Shown here one piece after another: positions 16,800 to 25,045 of a stretch of DNA of 64,000 nucleotides. The stretch is taken from assembly GCA_031254105.1 (NCBI GenBank), contig JAIRVB010000036.1, positions 1 through 64,000 on the forward strand. Reading direction: 5' to 3'. The translations under genes were made by a program, and so were the position numbers. A model generated the notes under the pieces. The model was not told the origin of the DNA, did no database searches, and was given only the letters and a program-made list of their open reading frames with translations. The stretch is from Chitinispirillales bacterium. Lineage in GTDB: Bacteria > Fibrobacterota > Chitinivibrionia > Chitinivibrionales > Chitinispirillaceae. Every line of letters starts with the position of its first letter. Positions within the stretch are counted from its first letter, which is position 1.

Positions 16800-18947
16800 A
16801 TGGATTATTATACCCTCATTTTTGTCTTCATCGCGTTAATTTTATGCGTTATCAGCTTTTATACGGTTATCAGACTTCTCAAAGGCAGAAAGTTTGTAGT
16901 TTCGAAAAAAACGCTGGAAAATCTGCTGAACGGGTTGGACATATGTTTGTTTGTTAACGAAAGCCACAGCTGCCGCCTTTTATTTGTAAATGAAAAGCTT
17001 AAAAAGATTTTCAATATTAAAGGTGAAGTTGCCGGTAAACACAGTTACGATGTTTTGGGCCACTGCTACGAATCAAAAGCCGGCTTTTGTCCAAAAGAAA
17101 GATTGATCAGGGATTCCGAAAAGGTTATTGTAAGTGAATTGAAGCATAAGGCCAATGGTAAGCACTACAGGCTTTTTGCCATGCTTATTGACTGGATTGG
17201 CATAAAGGACGCTCAGCTTGTTTATTTACTTGATATAACGGAAACCGTAAAAGTTGAAAAGCAGCTGCGGCTTATGAAGTCGTTTATCAACAGCTCCAGA
17301 CGCACCACCATGGCATGTGTTCGCAATGATGGTAAGTTCAGCTTTTTTAATCCATATTCAAGCGAATTAAGCGGATACTCCCAGCAGGAGATGGAAGAGA
17401 GCGGAATATCCGTACTGTTTGACAAAAAGTCGCAAAAAGTGCTGAAAGAGGAGATTCTCCCTCTTATCGCCGAAAACGGCGAGCACCGCTTTGAAATGCC
17501 TCTTGTAAACAAAAACGGCAAGACCCATCAGATGGATTACCTGGGTTTTCAGGTAGAATCGGATCTGCGTGAAGAATTTGGTTTTGTAGGCCACGACATT
17601 ACCGGAATGCGCGAACTTGAGGATGAGCTTTTAAAGGCAAAAAAGTGCGCTGAACATGCAAACAGCGCGAAAATCGAATTTCTCATGGCTATGAGTCATG
17701 AGATAAGAACTCCGATGAACGCCATTATCGGTATGACAAAAATCGCGTTGAATGCGGACGATCCTAAGAAAAAAGAGGAGTGTCTTAAAAAGATTGAAAA
17801 ATCTTCATGGTATCTGCTCAACGTCATTAATGAAATTTTGGATATATCAAAGATAGAAGCGAACAGAACAGAGCTTGTTCCGAAAGTTTTTGATTTTGAA
17901 AGTACAGTCAAAAATATTTTTGATATGCTGGATATCCACTCAAAAGGCAAGCGTCATAAATTTATTGTAAATATAGGAGACGTTCCCGCTTCGCTGATCG
18001 GCGATGATGTACGGCTCAGTCAGATTATAGTTAATCTGCTTTCCAACGCGGTTAAATTTACTCCTGAGAACGGTACGGTTACTTTTGAAATAAAGAATTT
18101 AGGCGAAGATGATGAATCCTGCGAACTTCAGGTTGAGGTTAAGGATAGCGGAATCGGCATATCAGCGCAGCAGCAAGAACGGATATTCGATTCCTATGAA
18201 CATTCCAATAGCAGTGTTGAACGCAAATTCGGCAGCGCCGGGCTTGGGCTTGCCATATCCAAAAAAATTGTTGAGTTGATGGGCGGGCGTTTGTGGGTAG
18301 AGTCTGAGCTTGGCAAAGGCGCAAAATTTCTTTTTACGGTTAAGCTTCAAAAAGATAAATCCGGCAATAAACGCTTAAAAATTGACAGCGCTGAAGATGA
18401 CTGTTTCCAGAAAACCGGGAAACTGGAAATTAGACCCGCGGCAAATAATGTCAATAAAGAACAAATCATAAAGATTCCGGAAGCGTTTATGCCGGAAGCG
18501 GCGCCGTTTAAGCTTGAAGCGCTCAAACCCGTTGCCGAAATCTCTATACCCGGAGACCGTAAAGTGGTGCTTCTGGCAGAAGATGTTGATGTCAACCGTG
18601 AGCTGATCACCATGTTTTTTAAAGGTAGTGGAATAATATTTGATTTTGCGGAAAACGGCCGCGAAGCGGTCGCCTTATTCTCGCGGGATCCTGACAGATA
18701 CTGTTTGATTTTAATGGATGTTCAGATGCCTGTGATGGATGGTTACGAAGCCACTCGCAAAATACGGGCTCTTGAGCCTGATTGGTCAAAACAGATTCCC
18801 ATTATAGCCATGACCGCAAATGTCTTTAAGGAAGAGATAGACCTGTGCTTCGAAGTCGGCATGGATGACCACGTAGGAAAACCGGTAGACATGGATTTAC
18901 TGCGTGAAAAAATAATCAGTTTCCTAATGCCCTCCGTAGAAGAATAG
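16800..18947 (+). CDS. PAS-PAS hybrid histidine kinase with C-terminal receiver
   Basis: 715 residues from ATG 16800. There is one N-terminal membrane helix (about 5-25). PAS-1 (about 37-150) contains a cysteine pattern HCYESKAGFCP (Cys89, Cys97). PAS-2 (about 158-275) is followed by HisKA with MSHEIRTPMN (His300), HATPase (N-box LLSNAVKFTPE, G1 VKDSGIGIS, G2 GSAGLGLAISK) and a receiver with LMDVQMPVMDGYEATR (Asp640 phospho-acceptor). A membrane-tethered phosphorelay sensor is expected. No partner response regulator is adjacent. A decayed PAS fragment with a similar cysteine pattern lies at 38297-38575. Confidence 0.92.
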   Translation: MDYYTLIFVFIALILCVISFYTVIRLLKGRKFVVSKKTLENLLNGLDICLFVNESHSCRLLFVNEKLKKIFNIKGEVAGKHSYDVLGHCYESKAGFCPKERLIRDSEKVIVSELKHKANGKHYRLFAMLIDWIGIKDAQLVYLLDITETVKVEKQLRLMKSFINSSRRTTMACVRNDGKFSFFNPYSSELSGYSQQEMEESGISVLFDKKSQKVLKEEILPLIAENGEHRFEMPLVNKNGKTHQMDYLGFQVESDLREEFGFVGHDITGMRELEDELLKAKKCAEHANSAKIEFLMAMSHEIRTPMNAIIGMTKIALNADDPKKKEECLKKIEKSSWYLLNVINEILDISKIEANRTELVPKVFDFESTVKNIFDMLDIHSKGKRHKFIVNIGDVPASLIGDDVRLSQIIVNLLSNAVKFTPENGTVTFEIKNLGEDDESCELQVEVKDSGIGISAQQQERIFDSYEHSNSSVERKFGSAGLGLAISKKIVELMGGRLWVESELGKGAKFLFTVKLQKDKSGNKRLKIDSAEDDCFQKTGKLEIRPAANNVNKEQIIKIPEAFMPEAAPFKLEALKPVAEISIPGDRKVVLLAEDVDVNRELITMFFKGSGIIFDFAENGREAVALFSRDPDRYCLILMDVQMPVMDGYEATRKIRALEPDWSKQIPIIAMTANVFKEEIDLCFEVGMDDHVGKPVDMDLLREKIISFLMPSVEE

Positions 18948-19040
18948 TTTTGGTAGCGGTAGTTGGTTGTTTGCAACGCATCAGCAAATTGCATTATAAA
19001 GCCGACCATTATACGCAGGAATAAAAGATCAGATCACCTC

Positions 19041-19074
19041 ATTTCTGCATTCTGCCATCTATTTCTGCATTAAT
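19041..19074. repeat. TTTCTGCATT-family spacer repeat (short copy)
   Basis: ATTTCTGCATTCTGCC followed by ATCTATTTCTGCATT. One of at least seven spacer copies; see 45923-46046 for the most complete. Confidence 0.5.
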
Positions 19075-19144
19075 AAAACTCTTTTTCAAGTTGAATGACT
19101 ATAAGATTAAATTTGGGGTTATTTTCGCTTTTGTCTGAGCTCTA

Positions 19145-19810
19145 TCATCTTCCCTTAGTAAACTCAAACGCCTTATTTATCGCCGTACGGTTCTTCTCTA
19201 TCAGGCCCGCGTTCTTTTCAAAATTGTTTTTTAACGCTTCATCAAGCGCCGCTGAAGTTCCAGACGCCACAACTTTGGTTTTGCCGCTGAAGCGCTCCTC
19301 AACAGCGGTTAAAACTAATTCCAGACTCACAAGATCAGTAACCGCTCCGCACAGCGCTCCAAGCATTGTCATGTTTGTGGCAAGCGCGGTTCCGGTAAAT
19401 TCAACCGCGAGCTTTGAGGCGGGAACGTACGATACATTTGCGCCTATCTGATCAAGTCCGGCCCTGTCTTTTTCGGAAAGAACCGCTTCCTGCGAGTTGA
19501 TTAAAACGGTTCCGCCCTTTTTAAGTCCCGAGTAAAAAGGCATGGTGTGGGATTTACCAAGGGTAATCACCTCGGGAGCAAATACCATTATAATATCGGG
19601 ATACAGAATCTCTCCTCTGTCATAAATCGGATCATTTGAGGTTCTTACATAACTCTCTGTTGGAGCGAGCCGTTTTTCCGCGCCAAAGAAAGGGTTGACA
19701 ACAGCATACTTGCCGGAACTCACAACCGCGGTTCCGAGAATATGCGCCGCTGTTACAACTCCCTGACCCCCAAGCCCCGCCATCCGTATATCAATATTCT
19801 TATCACTCAT
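19145..19810 (-). CDS. porC: pyruvate:ferredoxin oxidoreductase, gamma subunit
   Basis: 221 residues. IRMAGLGGQGVVTAAHILG is the signature of the gamma domain (2-oxoacid:acceptor oxidoreductase catalytic domain). NPFFGAEKRLAPTESYVRTSND follows. It is the last gene of the six-gene operon and lies 90 bases after porB, separated by two tandem leader repeats that end in AAAAAAGGTGAAGTC before the ATG. The four-subunit enzyme decarboxylates pyruvate (or another 2-oxoacid) to acyl-CoA and reduces ferredoxin. Confidence 0.9.
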   Translation of the reverse strand: MSDKNIDIRMAGLGGQGVVTAAHILGTAVVSSGKYAVVNPFFGAEKRLAPTESYVRTSNDPIYDRGEILYPDIIMVFAPEVITLGKSHTMPFYSGLKKGGTVLINSQEAVLSEKDRAGLDQIGANVSYVPASKLAVEFTGTALATNMTMLGALCGAVTDLVSLELVLTAVEERFSGKTKVVASGTSAALDEALKNNFEKNAGLIEKNRTAINKAFEFTKGR

Positions 19811-19815
19811 GACTT

Positions 19816-19897
19816 CACCTTTTTTAGTAATGATTATCGGTATGCGTGATACATACCGCCTTTTTTAGTAATGATTACCGGTATGCGTGATGCATAT
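19816..19897 (-). repeat. two tandem leader repeats between porB and porC
   Basis: Copies at 19816-19857 and 19858-19897 share AGTAATGATTA-C/T-CGGTATGCGTGAT. On the minus strand each ends in ATCATTACTAAAAAAGG. The proximal copy ends 5 bases before porC and is its apparent ribosome binding site. The distal copy abuts the 3' end of porB. Confidence 0.7.
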
Positions 19898-19902
19898 GTT
19901 AT

Positions 19903-20763
19903 TCACACCTTTTCCTTAAGCTCACCAATCTTACTTAAACAGGCGCCGGCTTCTTCTGTCATGTATTCTTCGTAGACGTAAAAGTTTTTTTCCGCGTCTT
20001 TGGCGTTAGCGATAGTTTGATTTGGCGAAAACTTCAGGTTAGTCGGGCAGGGAGTATAAACCTGCACGTAAGTTGGGCCGACCTCCCGCGCTATAAGAAC
20101 AGCCCGTCTTATAGCGGCGCCTAACTTTTTAGGACTTGCCACAGTTACTTTTACCGCATAGCGGCAGCCCGCGGTCTTAGCCATCTCAAATACAGGGATT
20201 TTATTAAACTTCTTACCCGCCGGAGCCATATTTAAAACTTTACCTTTAGGACTCATCCCGCTCTCCTGTCCGCCGGTGTTTCCGTAAACCTCATTGTCAA
20301 GCATCACAGTAGTGATCTTTTCACCCCTGAACCAGGAGTGAAGCGTATAGTCAAGCCCGATATCAGCCACGCCGCCGTCGCCAACCATCACCACCACATC
20401 CTTATTTTTTTGTGGATAGCGGATAGAGAGCATTCTTTTTAATCCGGAAGCTACCGAGTTCTGATTCCCAAAAGCCGTACAGGAATAATTAAGCGCCGAT
20501 TGTGACAACGCAAAATACGAACATCCCGGCGTACCGATTATAATGGTATCCTCTGGCGAAGGCAGCGACGCAAGCCCAAGCCTGATCCCCAAAGACACGC
20601 CGCATCCGGCACAATGAGGGTGCGGTTCCGTGATCTCTTTAAAGCTGCCCAGATCATCAATGGTTTTTGGAGCGTTATATGGCCCGTTGTTAACTAAATC
20701 CTTATAATCCTGAGGAAGCAGCTCCTCGAATTCTTTAGTTGGCGTAAAAATCTTCTTTGACAT
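19903..20763 (-). CDS. porB: pyruvate:ferredoxin oxidoreductase, beta subunit (TPP-binding)
   Basis: 286 residues. HPHCAGCG (Cys51, Cys54) and GTPGCSYFA are typical beta-subunit motifs. VMVGDGGVADIGLDYTLHSWFRGEKITTVMLDNEVYGNTGGQ is the thiamine-pyrophosphate site, with GDG at its start and DN..Y.NTGGQ at its end. It carries the catalytic TPP centre of the complex. Leader AAAAAAGGTAAAAAAT precedes the ATG. The order alpha, beta, gamma matches related fermenters. Confidence 0.92.
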   Translation of the reverse strand: MSKKIFTPTKEFEELLPQDYKDLVNNGPYNAPKTIDDLGSFKEITEPHPHCAGCGVSLGIRLGLASLPSPEDTIIIGTPGCSYFALSQSALNYSCTAFGNQNSVASGLKRMLSIRYPQKNKDVVVMVGDGGVADIGLDYTLHSWFRGEKITTVMLDNEVYGNTGGQESGMSPKGKVLNMAPAGKKFNKIPVFEMAKTAGCRYAVKVTVASPKKLGAAIRRAVLIAREVGPTYVQVYTPCPTNLKFSPNQTIANAKDAEKNFYVYEEYMTEEAGACLSKIGELKEKV

Positions 20764-20769
20764 ATTTTT

Positions 20770-20800
20770 TACCTTTTTTGGTAATGATTATCGTTATGCC
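20770..20800 (-). repeat. leader repeat upstream of porB
   Basis: Minus-strand GGCATAACGATAATCATTAC followed by CAAAAAAGGT immediately before porB. The rest of the 170-base spacer to porA holds a degenerate REP-like segment (GGCGGGCGCC...TTCCGCCC) followed by TTACAACAGACTG. Confidence 0.55.
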
Positions 20801-20935
20801 GGGCGTATAAGATGCCCGTACGAAGTTGCGGCGCAAAGTATGGCGGGCGCCTCTGTTTCCGCCCTTACAACAGACTGTCGCTGCGCCCGTCTCCGTTATC
20901 CGCCCATAGGCTGGGATCCAATGTTTCCTTTTTCT

Positions 20936-22105
20936 CTATCTTTTCACCGCACCGCCGCTTTTAGCAAGCGCTTTCTTAACCTCATCAACAATAATTTCCC
21001 CAGGCATAGGCATCCCTCCAAAGACTCTGGGCCCTGCGACAACGCGGCTGTTGTTATCAATTGCGGCCTTAACTTCTCTGCACAGCCACCCGCCCGCGTT
21101 GAATTCCGGTACTAATATAATAGAGGCGTTAGCTGTCGCCGCCGCGATCTCTTTTTCAGGAAAGGGTCTGACCGATTTTACTTTGATCAGCCCGGCATCT
21201 ATCCCTTCCAGCTTCATTGCTTTAACCGCCTCTCTGCTTTGAGAGACTGCGGTGCCTGAAGCTATAATCAAAATATCAGCGTCTCCGTTCTCTATTTCAA
21301 TAGAACCGCCCAAAAAGCGGTCAATATATTTACGGCTGCGCTCCGCCGCCGCCAGAACCTCCTGATGCCAGCTTGCGCTCGCGGCGTAGGACACAAAGTT
21401 GCTTTTGTTAAGAAGCGGATCTCTCGTCACACGCGCCGGAGGGTTTTCCATATCAAAGGGCGGCACAGGGGAGTAGTCTGAATTATAACTGTCAAGTTTC
21501 AGGTTATCAGGAGGCAGCATAACTACCTCTCTTGTATGCGTCACAAAAAAACCATCCGCAAATACGCCCACAGGCAGATGCACCTCAGGCTGTTCGGTTA
21601 TCGCGTAAGCCGCCAGTATCATGTCGAAATAATCCTGCGCGTTCTCCGCGTGAAACATCAGCATACCGGTATCAAGCAGAAAAGCCATCTCAATGTTTTC
21701 CGGCTGAATAGACGGCGGAAGCGCAACGCCGCGGCACATAAAAGCGCAGACAACCGGCTGGCGCGATCCCGCCCAAACCGGAAACATCTCCATGGCCCGC
21801 AGCGTTCCCGGACCGCTTGTAGCTGTAAACACCCGTCCGCCCCCAAGCGCCGCCCCATGTATAGCGGCCATAACCGCAAACTCGTTCTCCGCGCGGTAAT
21901 AATCCTTTAAATACCCCTGCGCGTAAAGATCCCCGACAAGATGCATACTCTCACTCTGTGGAGTGATAGGATAAGCGATAGCCATATCAATATTGGCCCG
22001 CTTTACAGCCTCGCTGACCGCCTCACTGCCGGTTATAAACGCCCTCTCCCGCTCAGCCTCAAATAGAAGGTTATAGGCGCCGACTGATTTTTGTTCATTA
22101 CTCAT
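20936..22105 (-). CDS. porA: pyruvate:ferredoxin oxidoreductase, alpha subunit
   Basis: 389 residues. It begins with a segment reading FITGSEAVSEAVKRANIDMAIAYPITPQSESM, the pyrimidine-binding domain of the alpha subunit. FTATSGPGTLRAMEMFPVWAGSRQPVVCAFMCRG is its second half, and ENAQDYFDMILAAY continues it. The C-terminal domain (ADILIIASGTAVSQSREAVKAMKLEGI) binds the complex partner. Substrate specificity for pyruvate is likely from linkage with acetate-forming genes but 2-oxoisovalerate is possible. Confidence 0.9.
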   Translation of the reverse strand: MSNEQKSVGAYNLLFEAERERAFITGSEAVSEAVKRANIDMAIAYPITPQSESMHLVGDLYAQGYLKDYYRAENEFAVMAAIHGAALGGGRVFTATSGPGTLRAMEMFPVWAGSRQPVVCAFMCRGVALPPSIQPENIEMAFLLDTGMLMFHAENAQDYFDMILAAYAITEQPEVHLPVGVFADGFFVTHTREVVMLPPDNLKLDSYNSDYSPVPPFDMENPPARVTRDPLLNKSNFVSYAASASWHQEVLAAAERSRKYIDRFLGGSIEIENGDADILIIASGTAVSQSREAVKAMKLEGIDAGLIKVKSVRPFPEKEIAAATANASIILVPEFNAGGWLCREVKAAIDNNSRVVAGPRVFGGMPMPGEIIVDEVKKALAKSGGAVKR

Positions 22106-22143
22106 TTATTCATCCTGAAAGTAGTTTTCAAAATACAATGTAC

Positions 22144-22252
22144 AAATTATAATGTACAATGTACAAATAAAGCTTATGCATGCCCAGTTTTACAGTGAAA
22201 GGTCTTTATCTTCCTTCTTTTATTTGTACATTATACATTGACATTATAATTT
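22144..22252. repeat. imperfect palindrome of the ATGTACAAATAAA family
   Basis: Left arm AAATTATAATGTACAATG followed by TACAAATAAA; right arm TTTATTTGTACATTATACAT followed by TGACATTATAATTT. The arms are near-perfect reverse complements around a 45-base centre. It sits between porD and porA inside the operon. A second copy lies at 31883-32000. Confidence 0.65.
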
Positions 22253-22256
22253 ACCT

Positions 22257-22436
22257 TTAATCTTCCTCTATCGCTTTCTTCCCGCAAACAGACGCGCACA
22301 AAAGGCACATCTTACAAAACATTGTATTGATAGAAACTTTTTTATTTTCGCCTCTTCTGATAACATTGGGTTCGGGGCACGCTTTTATGCAAATCCCGCA
22401 TCCAACACATTTCTCCTGATCAACCTTTATCGCCAT
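22257..22436 (-). CDS. porD: 2x[4Fe-4S] ferredoxin-like delta subunit of the Por complex
   Basis: 59 residues, with ATG at 22436 and TAA at 22257-22259. Two clusters of four cysteines are present: CVGCGICIKACPE near residue 10 and CKMCLLCASVC near residue 41. These bind two [4Fe-4S] clusters that carry electrons from the TPP centre to external ferredoxin. It lies directly upstream of porA and downstream of the small hypothetical gene, separated by only 6 bases. It is shorter than most delta subunits, which often run to 80-100 residues. Confidence 0.88.
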   Translation of the reverse strand: MAIKVDQEKCVGCGICIKACPEPNVIRRGENKKVSINTMFCKMCLLCASVCGKKAIEED

Positions 22437-22442
22437 TTTTGG

Positions 22443-22646
22443 TTAGCTCCCCGATTTGCGTATGTATTTACTTGTTAATACTTTATTTATATTTTGTGCG
22501 TGGAGTGCGGCGGCTCTGTTACCGCTCTTCCATATAACCATTGCGATGCAAGTCTCACCGTCATCCACACAAATGCGATAGGCCGAAACCGTTATCTGCT
22601 TAGCATTGAACTCACGCCCATCATCCCCGTGAAGGCAGGTATCCAC
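22443..22646 (-). CDS. small conserved-looking protein inside the Por operon
   Basis: 67 residues from a GTG at 22646, with AAAAGGAA just upstream. Its start overlaps the end of the preceding gene by 26 bases and its stop is 6 bases before porD. Both arrangements suggest a real, translationally coupled operon member. The sequence (ITVSAYRICVDDGETCIAMVIWKSGNRAAALHAQNI) has no motif I recognise, two isolated cysteines and no membrane segment. It could be an assembly or regulatory partner of the oxidoreductase; this is inference from position. Confidence 0.55.
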   Translation of the reverse strand: MDTCLHGDDGREFNAKQITVSAYRICVDDGETCIAMVIWKSGNRAAALHAQNINKVLTSKYIRKSGS

Positions 22647-23214
22647 TGTTCCTTTTCATATCATTAACTTTTCTGGTAATCGTTTTTATTTTGCCGGCAT
22701 CAACATCCCGCAGTGAAACCATCGCCTCTTCGCAAGCCGCATAGTCGCACAACGCGATAGTGTAGCAGCTTGTACCTCCGCGAATCAGCCTTAAAGCCAT
22801 ATTTGCGTGATGAGAGTGCATTCCGGCAAATACGCATACGTCAAAATTGTTATTCATAATAGTTACGTTCGGATGATTGGGACTGATCTCCGCGGCAGGA
22901 TTAATTCTTTTCTGCCTGTAATCGGGCATTGGGAGAATTTTAGCTCCGCACGTTTCCGCAAGCTCCTTTACAGCGGCAGCCTTTGCCGCCGCGCTCTCCG
23001 CCCACTGCCACATAAGAAGCGGCCCCGGGCAGATGACCGCGTTTTTTGCGTTGATAAGTTTATTGGCAATAAGTTCCACTGCCTGCGCTTCCGGTACAAT
23101 ATCCCCCTCAACAAGGCTATACCCGCTGTCCGGCAGTACTACTCCCATCATGGCAGCCGACGGCGTGATAAACCCCTCAGGCCCCGGCAGTACTCTGTAT
23201 TTCTCCTGAATCAT
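22621..23214 (-). CDS. CO-dehydrogenase beta/epsilon-subunit-like protein, first gene of the Por operon
   Basis: 197 residues, ATG at 23214 with GGAGG 7 bases upstream. The sequence has a Rossmann-like layout (AVELIANKLINAKNAVICPGPLLMWQWAE..., GAKILPMPDYRQKRINPAAEI, NFDVCVFAGMHSHHANMALRLI). This recalls the DHS-like NAD/FAD-binding fold of the small CO dehydrogenase/acetyl-CoA synthase subunit (CO_dh family). No catalytic CODH or ACS subunit is present, so it probably serves the 2-oxoacid oxidoreductase rather than CO metabolism. Its role there is not known to me. Family assignment is moderate. Confidence 0.55.
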   Translation of the reverse strand: MIQEKYRVLPGPEGFITPSAAMMGVVLPDSGYSLVEGDIVPEAQAVELIANKLINAKNAVICPGPLLMWQWAESAAAKAAAVKELAETCGAKILPMPDYRQKRINPAAEISPNHPNVTIMNNNFDVCVFAGMHSHHANMALRLIRGGTSCYTIALCDYAACEEAMVSLRDVDAGKIKTITRKVNDMKRNSGYLPSRG

Positions 23215-23330
23215 CTATAAACCTCCAGGTAATTCGATCTCAATACCGTTTTTGATGATAACTACCAAATATACAAAATGTTTGCTCCCGGTGTTCATTA
23301 AATTAAGAGCGCGCAAAAATTATCATGAAA

Positions 23331-23412
23331 TAATGCGGAAATAATGAAAACACTTATAAAGCAATAGTAAATGATTCAAAACCTCATTCTGCATTATTAT
23401 TTCCGCATTGAT
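23331..23412. repeat. TTTCTGCATT-family palindrome
   Basis: TAATGCGGAAATAATG on the left pairs with CATTATTATTTCCGCATT on the right, around a 45-base centre. It ends at the stop of the C39-like lipoprotein gene. Confidence 0.55.
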
Positions 23413-24318
23413 CTAATTCCTTATAATAACCGCCCCGTCAATTATCCCAATCCTCATTGATGAACTCTTGAATCTGTGAAACCCCTGCGCTTTGTCCGGC
23501 ATACCTGAAAGCCCGCTCTTGAGGCTGCCGCTCTCTATCCGTTTTGTTACGATGTAGTTAGTAGATTTCACGCGCATATCCGGATCATTAATAATCAGAG
23601 CGGATGGGTTCACTTTTGCGCCGTCATGACCAAAACCCGCAAGCGTCACCCAATGGCCGGATGTTCTTGTGTATTCATCTTTTTCCGCGTCATATTTGTA
23701 CCAGCCGTAGTTAAGCAGCACTGCATCGCCCGAACCCAGCCGCTCCGTGATTACGTTAAGATCCGGAACCGCGCTGCCTGTCTTGAATCTTGAATCAACA
23801 AACCGCCATCCGTGGTGTTCGATTTTGACATTTTTTATACCCCGGCCGCTAAAAAATTTCTCAAGCCCAACGCATATCTGCCATGGATTTGTTCCATCTT
23901 TATCGGTATTAAAATATTCTTCCGAACCAAGAAGTTTTATAAGCTCATACTGATCCTTTACCGCGTTCCCGCTTGTTTCAACCAGTTTGGGGTACCTGGT
24001 GCGCTGAAGCCACAAAAGCGCGTTTGACGCGGCCGCAGGGCCGCAGTAAGCGCTTCCGCCGTTTGGAAATCCCCCAAACCTGTCGCTTCTCTGATAATAA
24101 TCGGGAATAGAACCCGCAAAGCTCAAAAAGGGCCCGCGTTTGCTTTCATAAGAGGAAACGCTTACAGGCGAAACAGCCCCGCCGCGGTCAGGTTCCGCGG
24201 GGTTATCACATGAAATAAACAAAAGCGCGATAAGCGGAAAAACAGCAAAAATCATTGATCTAATCCTGTCGGTTTTTTTAAGGTTGCCATAATCAGAAAA
24301 ACGGCCTGTTTTAAACAT
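23413..24318 (-). CDS. lipoprotein with a C39-like cysteine-peptidase domain
   Basis: 301 residues. A charged N-terminus is followed by MIFAVFPLIALLFISC, a signal peptide with lipobox ending at Cys37, so the protein is anchored to a membrane. SAYCGPAAASNALLWL has the Cys-Gly-Pro of papain-like C39 peptidases, GHWVTLAGFGHDG the His, and LIINDPDM the Asp/Asn. The catalytic triad therefore appears complete. The protein is likely a periplasmic or surface-exposed peptidase or a related vitamin/peptide-binding member. It is monocistronic. Confidence 0.72.
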   Translation of the reverse strand: MFKTGRFSDYGNLKKTDRIRSMIFAVFPLIALLFISCDNPAEPDRGGAVSPVSVSSYESKRGPFLSFAGSIPDYYQRSDRFGGFPNGGSAYCGPAAASNALLWLQRTRYPKLVETSGNAVKDQYELIKLLGSEEYFNTDKDGTNPWQICVGLEKFFSGRGIKNVKIEHHGWRFVDSRFKTGSAVPDLNVITERLGSGDAVLLNYGWYKYDAEKDEYTRTSGHWVTLAGFGHDGAKVNPSALIINDPDMRVKSTNYIVTKRIESGSLKSGLSGMPDKAQGFHRFKSSSMRIGIIDGAVIIRN

Positions 24319-24360
24319 TAGAAGAGTCTTTACGCAATATGCCGCTTACCCGAAACGAAA

Positions 24361-24461
24361 AGATAGAGCTCAGAACTAATAAGGACAGGAGGTTTTCGTA
24401 AAGGACTCCTTTTTATTGTTCTCTATCTTCTTCCAGGTTTTTAATTCTTAGTTCTAAGCTA
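24361..24461. repeat. imperfect palindrome of the GAGCTCAGAACTC family
   Basis: Left AGATAGAGCTCAGAACTAAT and right TTAATTCTTAGTTCTAAGCT are approximately reverse complements, around a GGACAGGAG...CTCCTTTTT inner stem. It lies between the divergent lipoprotein and lipocalin genes. Confidence 0.55.
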
Positions 24462-24490
24462 TATATATCATCAAGGGAAGGATTATCATA

Positions 24491-25045
24491 ATGTTAAGAA
24501 ACTTCAGCGCGGCGGCGGTTCTGTTAGTATGCGGCGGGATAAACATGGCTGTAGCCAACGCTCCCGCCGCGCAGGATATTGATTTGGACGCGTGGTGCGG
24601 TACATGGTATGAAATTGCGCGCACACCAAACAAACATCAGAGCGGAACCGTTGACGTTACGCACTCATTTAAAGCTCTTGATAACGGGCGCTACTCGCTC
24701 GTAACCACCGGATTTAAAGGCGGGAGCCGTGGTAAAAAACAGACGCTTCAAGGAGAAATTCTTGTAAACGACAAAAGAAAAAGCGGCAGCCTTAAAGTAC
24801 GCCTCTTCCGCTTTCTTACCGTCGAGTACAAGATTGTTGATGTTGACAAAATCAACTACAGGTACGCCCTCGTAACAAGCGGCTCAGGAAATCATGTGTG
24901 GATCTTCAGCAGAACCCCTGTGATGGATGAAGCGTATTACAATAAGATGCTTGAGTCCGCGCGGCAGAAAGGGTTTGATGTTGAGAAACTTGAGATGGTG
25001 GCGCATAATAGGAATGCGGGAGCGGGGTGCGCAATGAAAGGCTAA
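24491..25045 (+). CDS. exported lipocalin (Blc-like)
   Basis: 184 residues. A signal peptide of about 22 residues (MLRNFSAAAVLLVCGG...) lacks a clear lipobox, so it is probably periplasmic and soluble. WCGTWYEIARTPN is the G-x-W motif of lipocalins. Later strands YSLVTTGFKGG, GSLKVRLFRFLTVEYKIVDV and YALVTSGSGNHVWIFSRTPVMDE follow the Blc order. Bacterial lipocalins bind lysophospholipids or fatty acids and help maintain envelopes. The start follows AAGGATTATCATA. Confidence 0.88.
   Translation: MLRNFSAAAVLLVCGGINMAVANAPAAQDIDLDAWCGTWYEIARTPNKHQSGTVDVTHSFKALDNGRYSLVTTGFKGGSRGKKQTLQGEILVNDKRKSGSLKVRLFRFLTVEYKIVDVDKINYRYALVTSGSGNHVWIFSRTPVMDEAYYNKMLESARQKGFDVEKLEMVAHNRNAGAGCAMKG

Noticed and set aside
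16736-16957. 73-codon plus-strand frame overlapping the kinase start
   Set aside because: It is out of frame with the kinase and lacks any conserved feature.
19816-20800. Leader repeats taken as a riboswitch or T-box
   Set aside because: No conserved stem set or terminator/antiterminator pair is seen. The conserved part ends in the ribosome binding site, so a repeated leader is the simpler reading.
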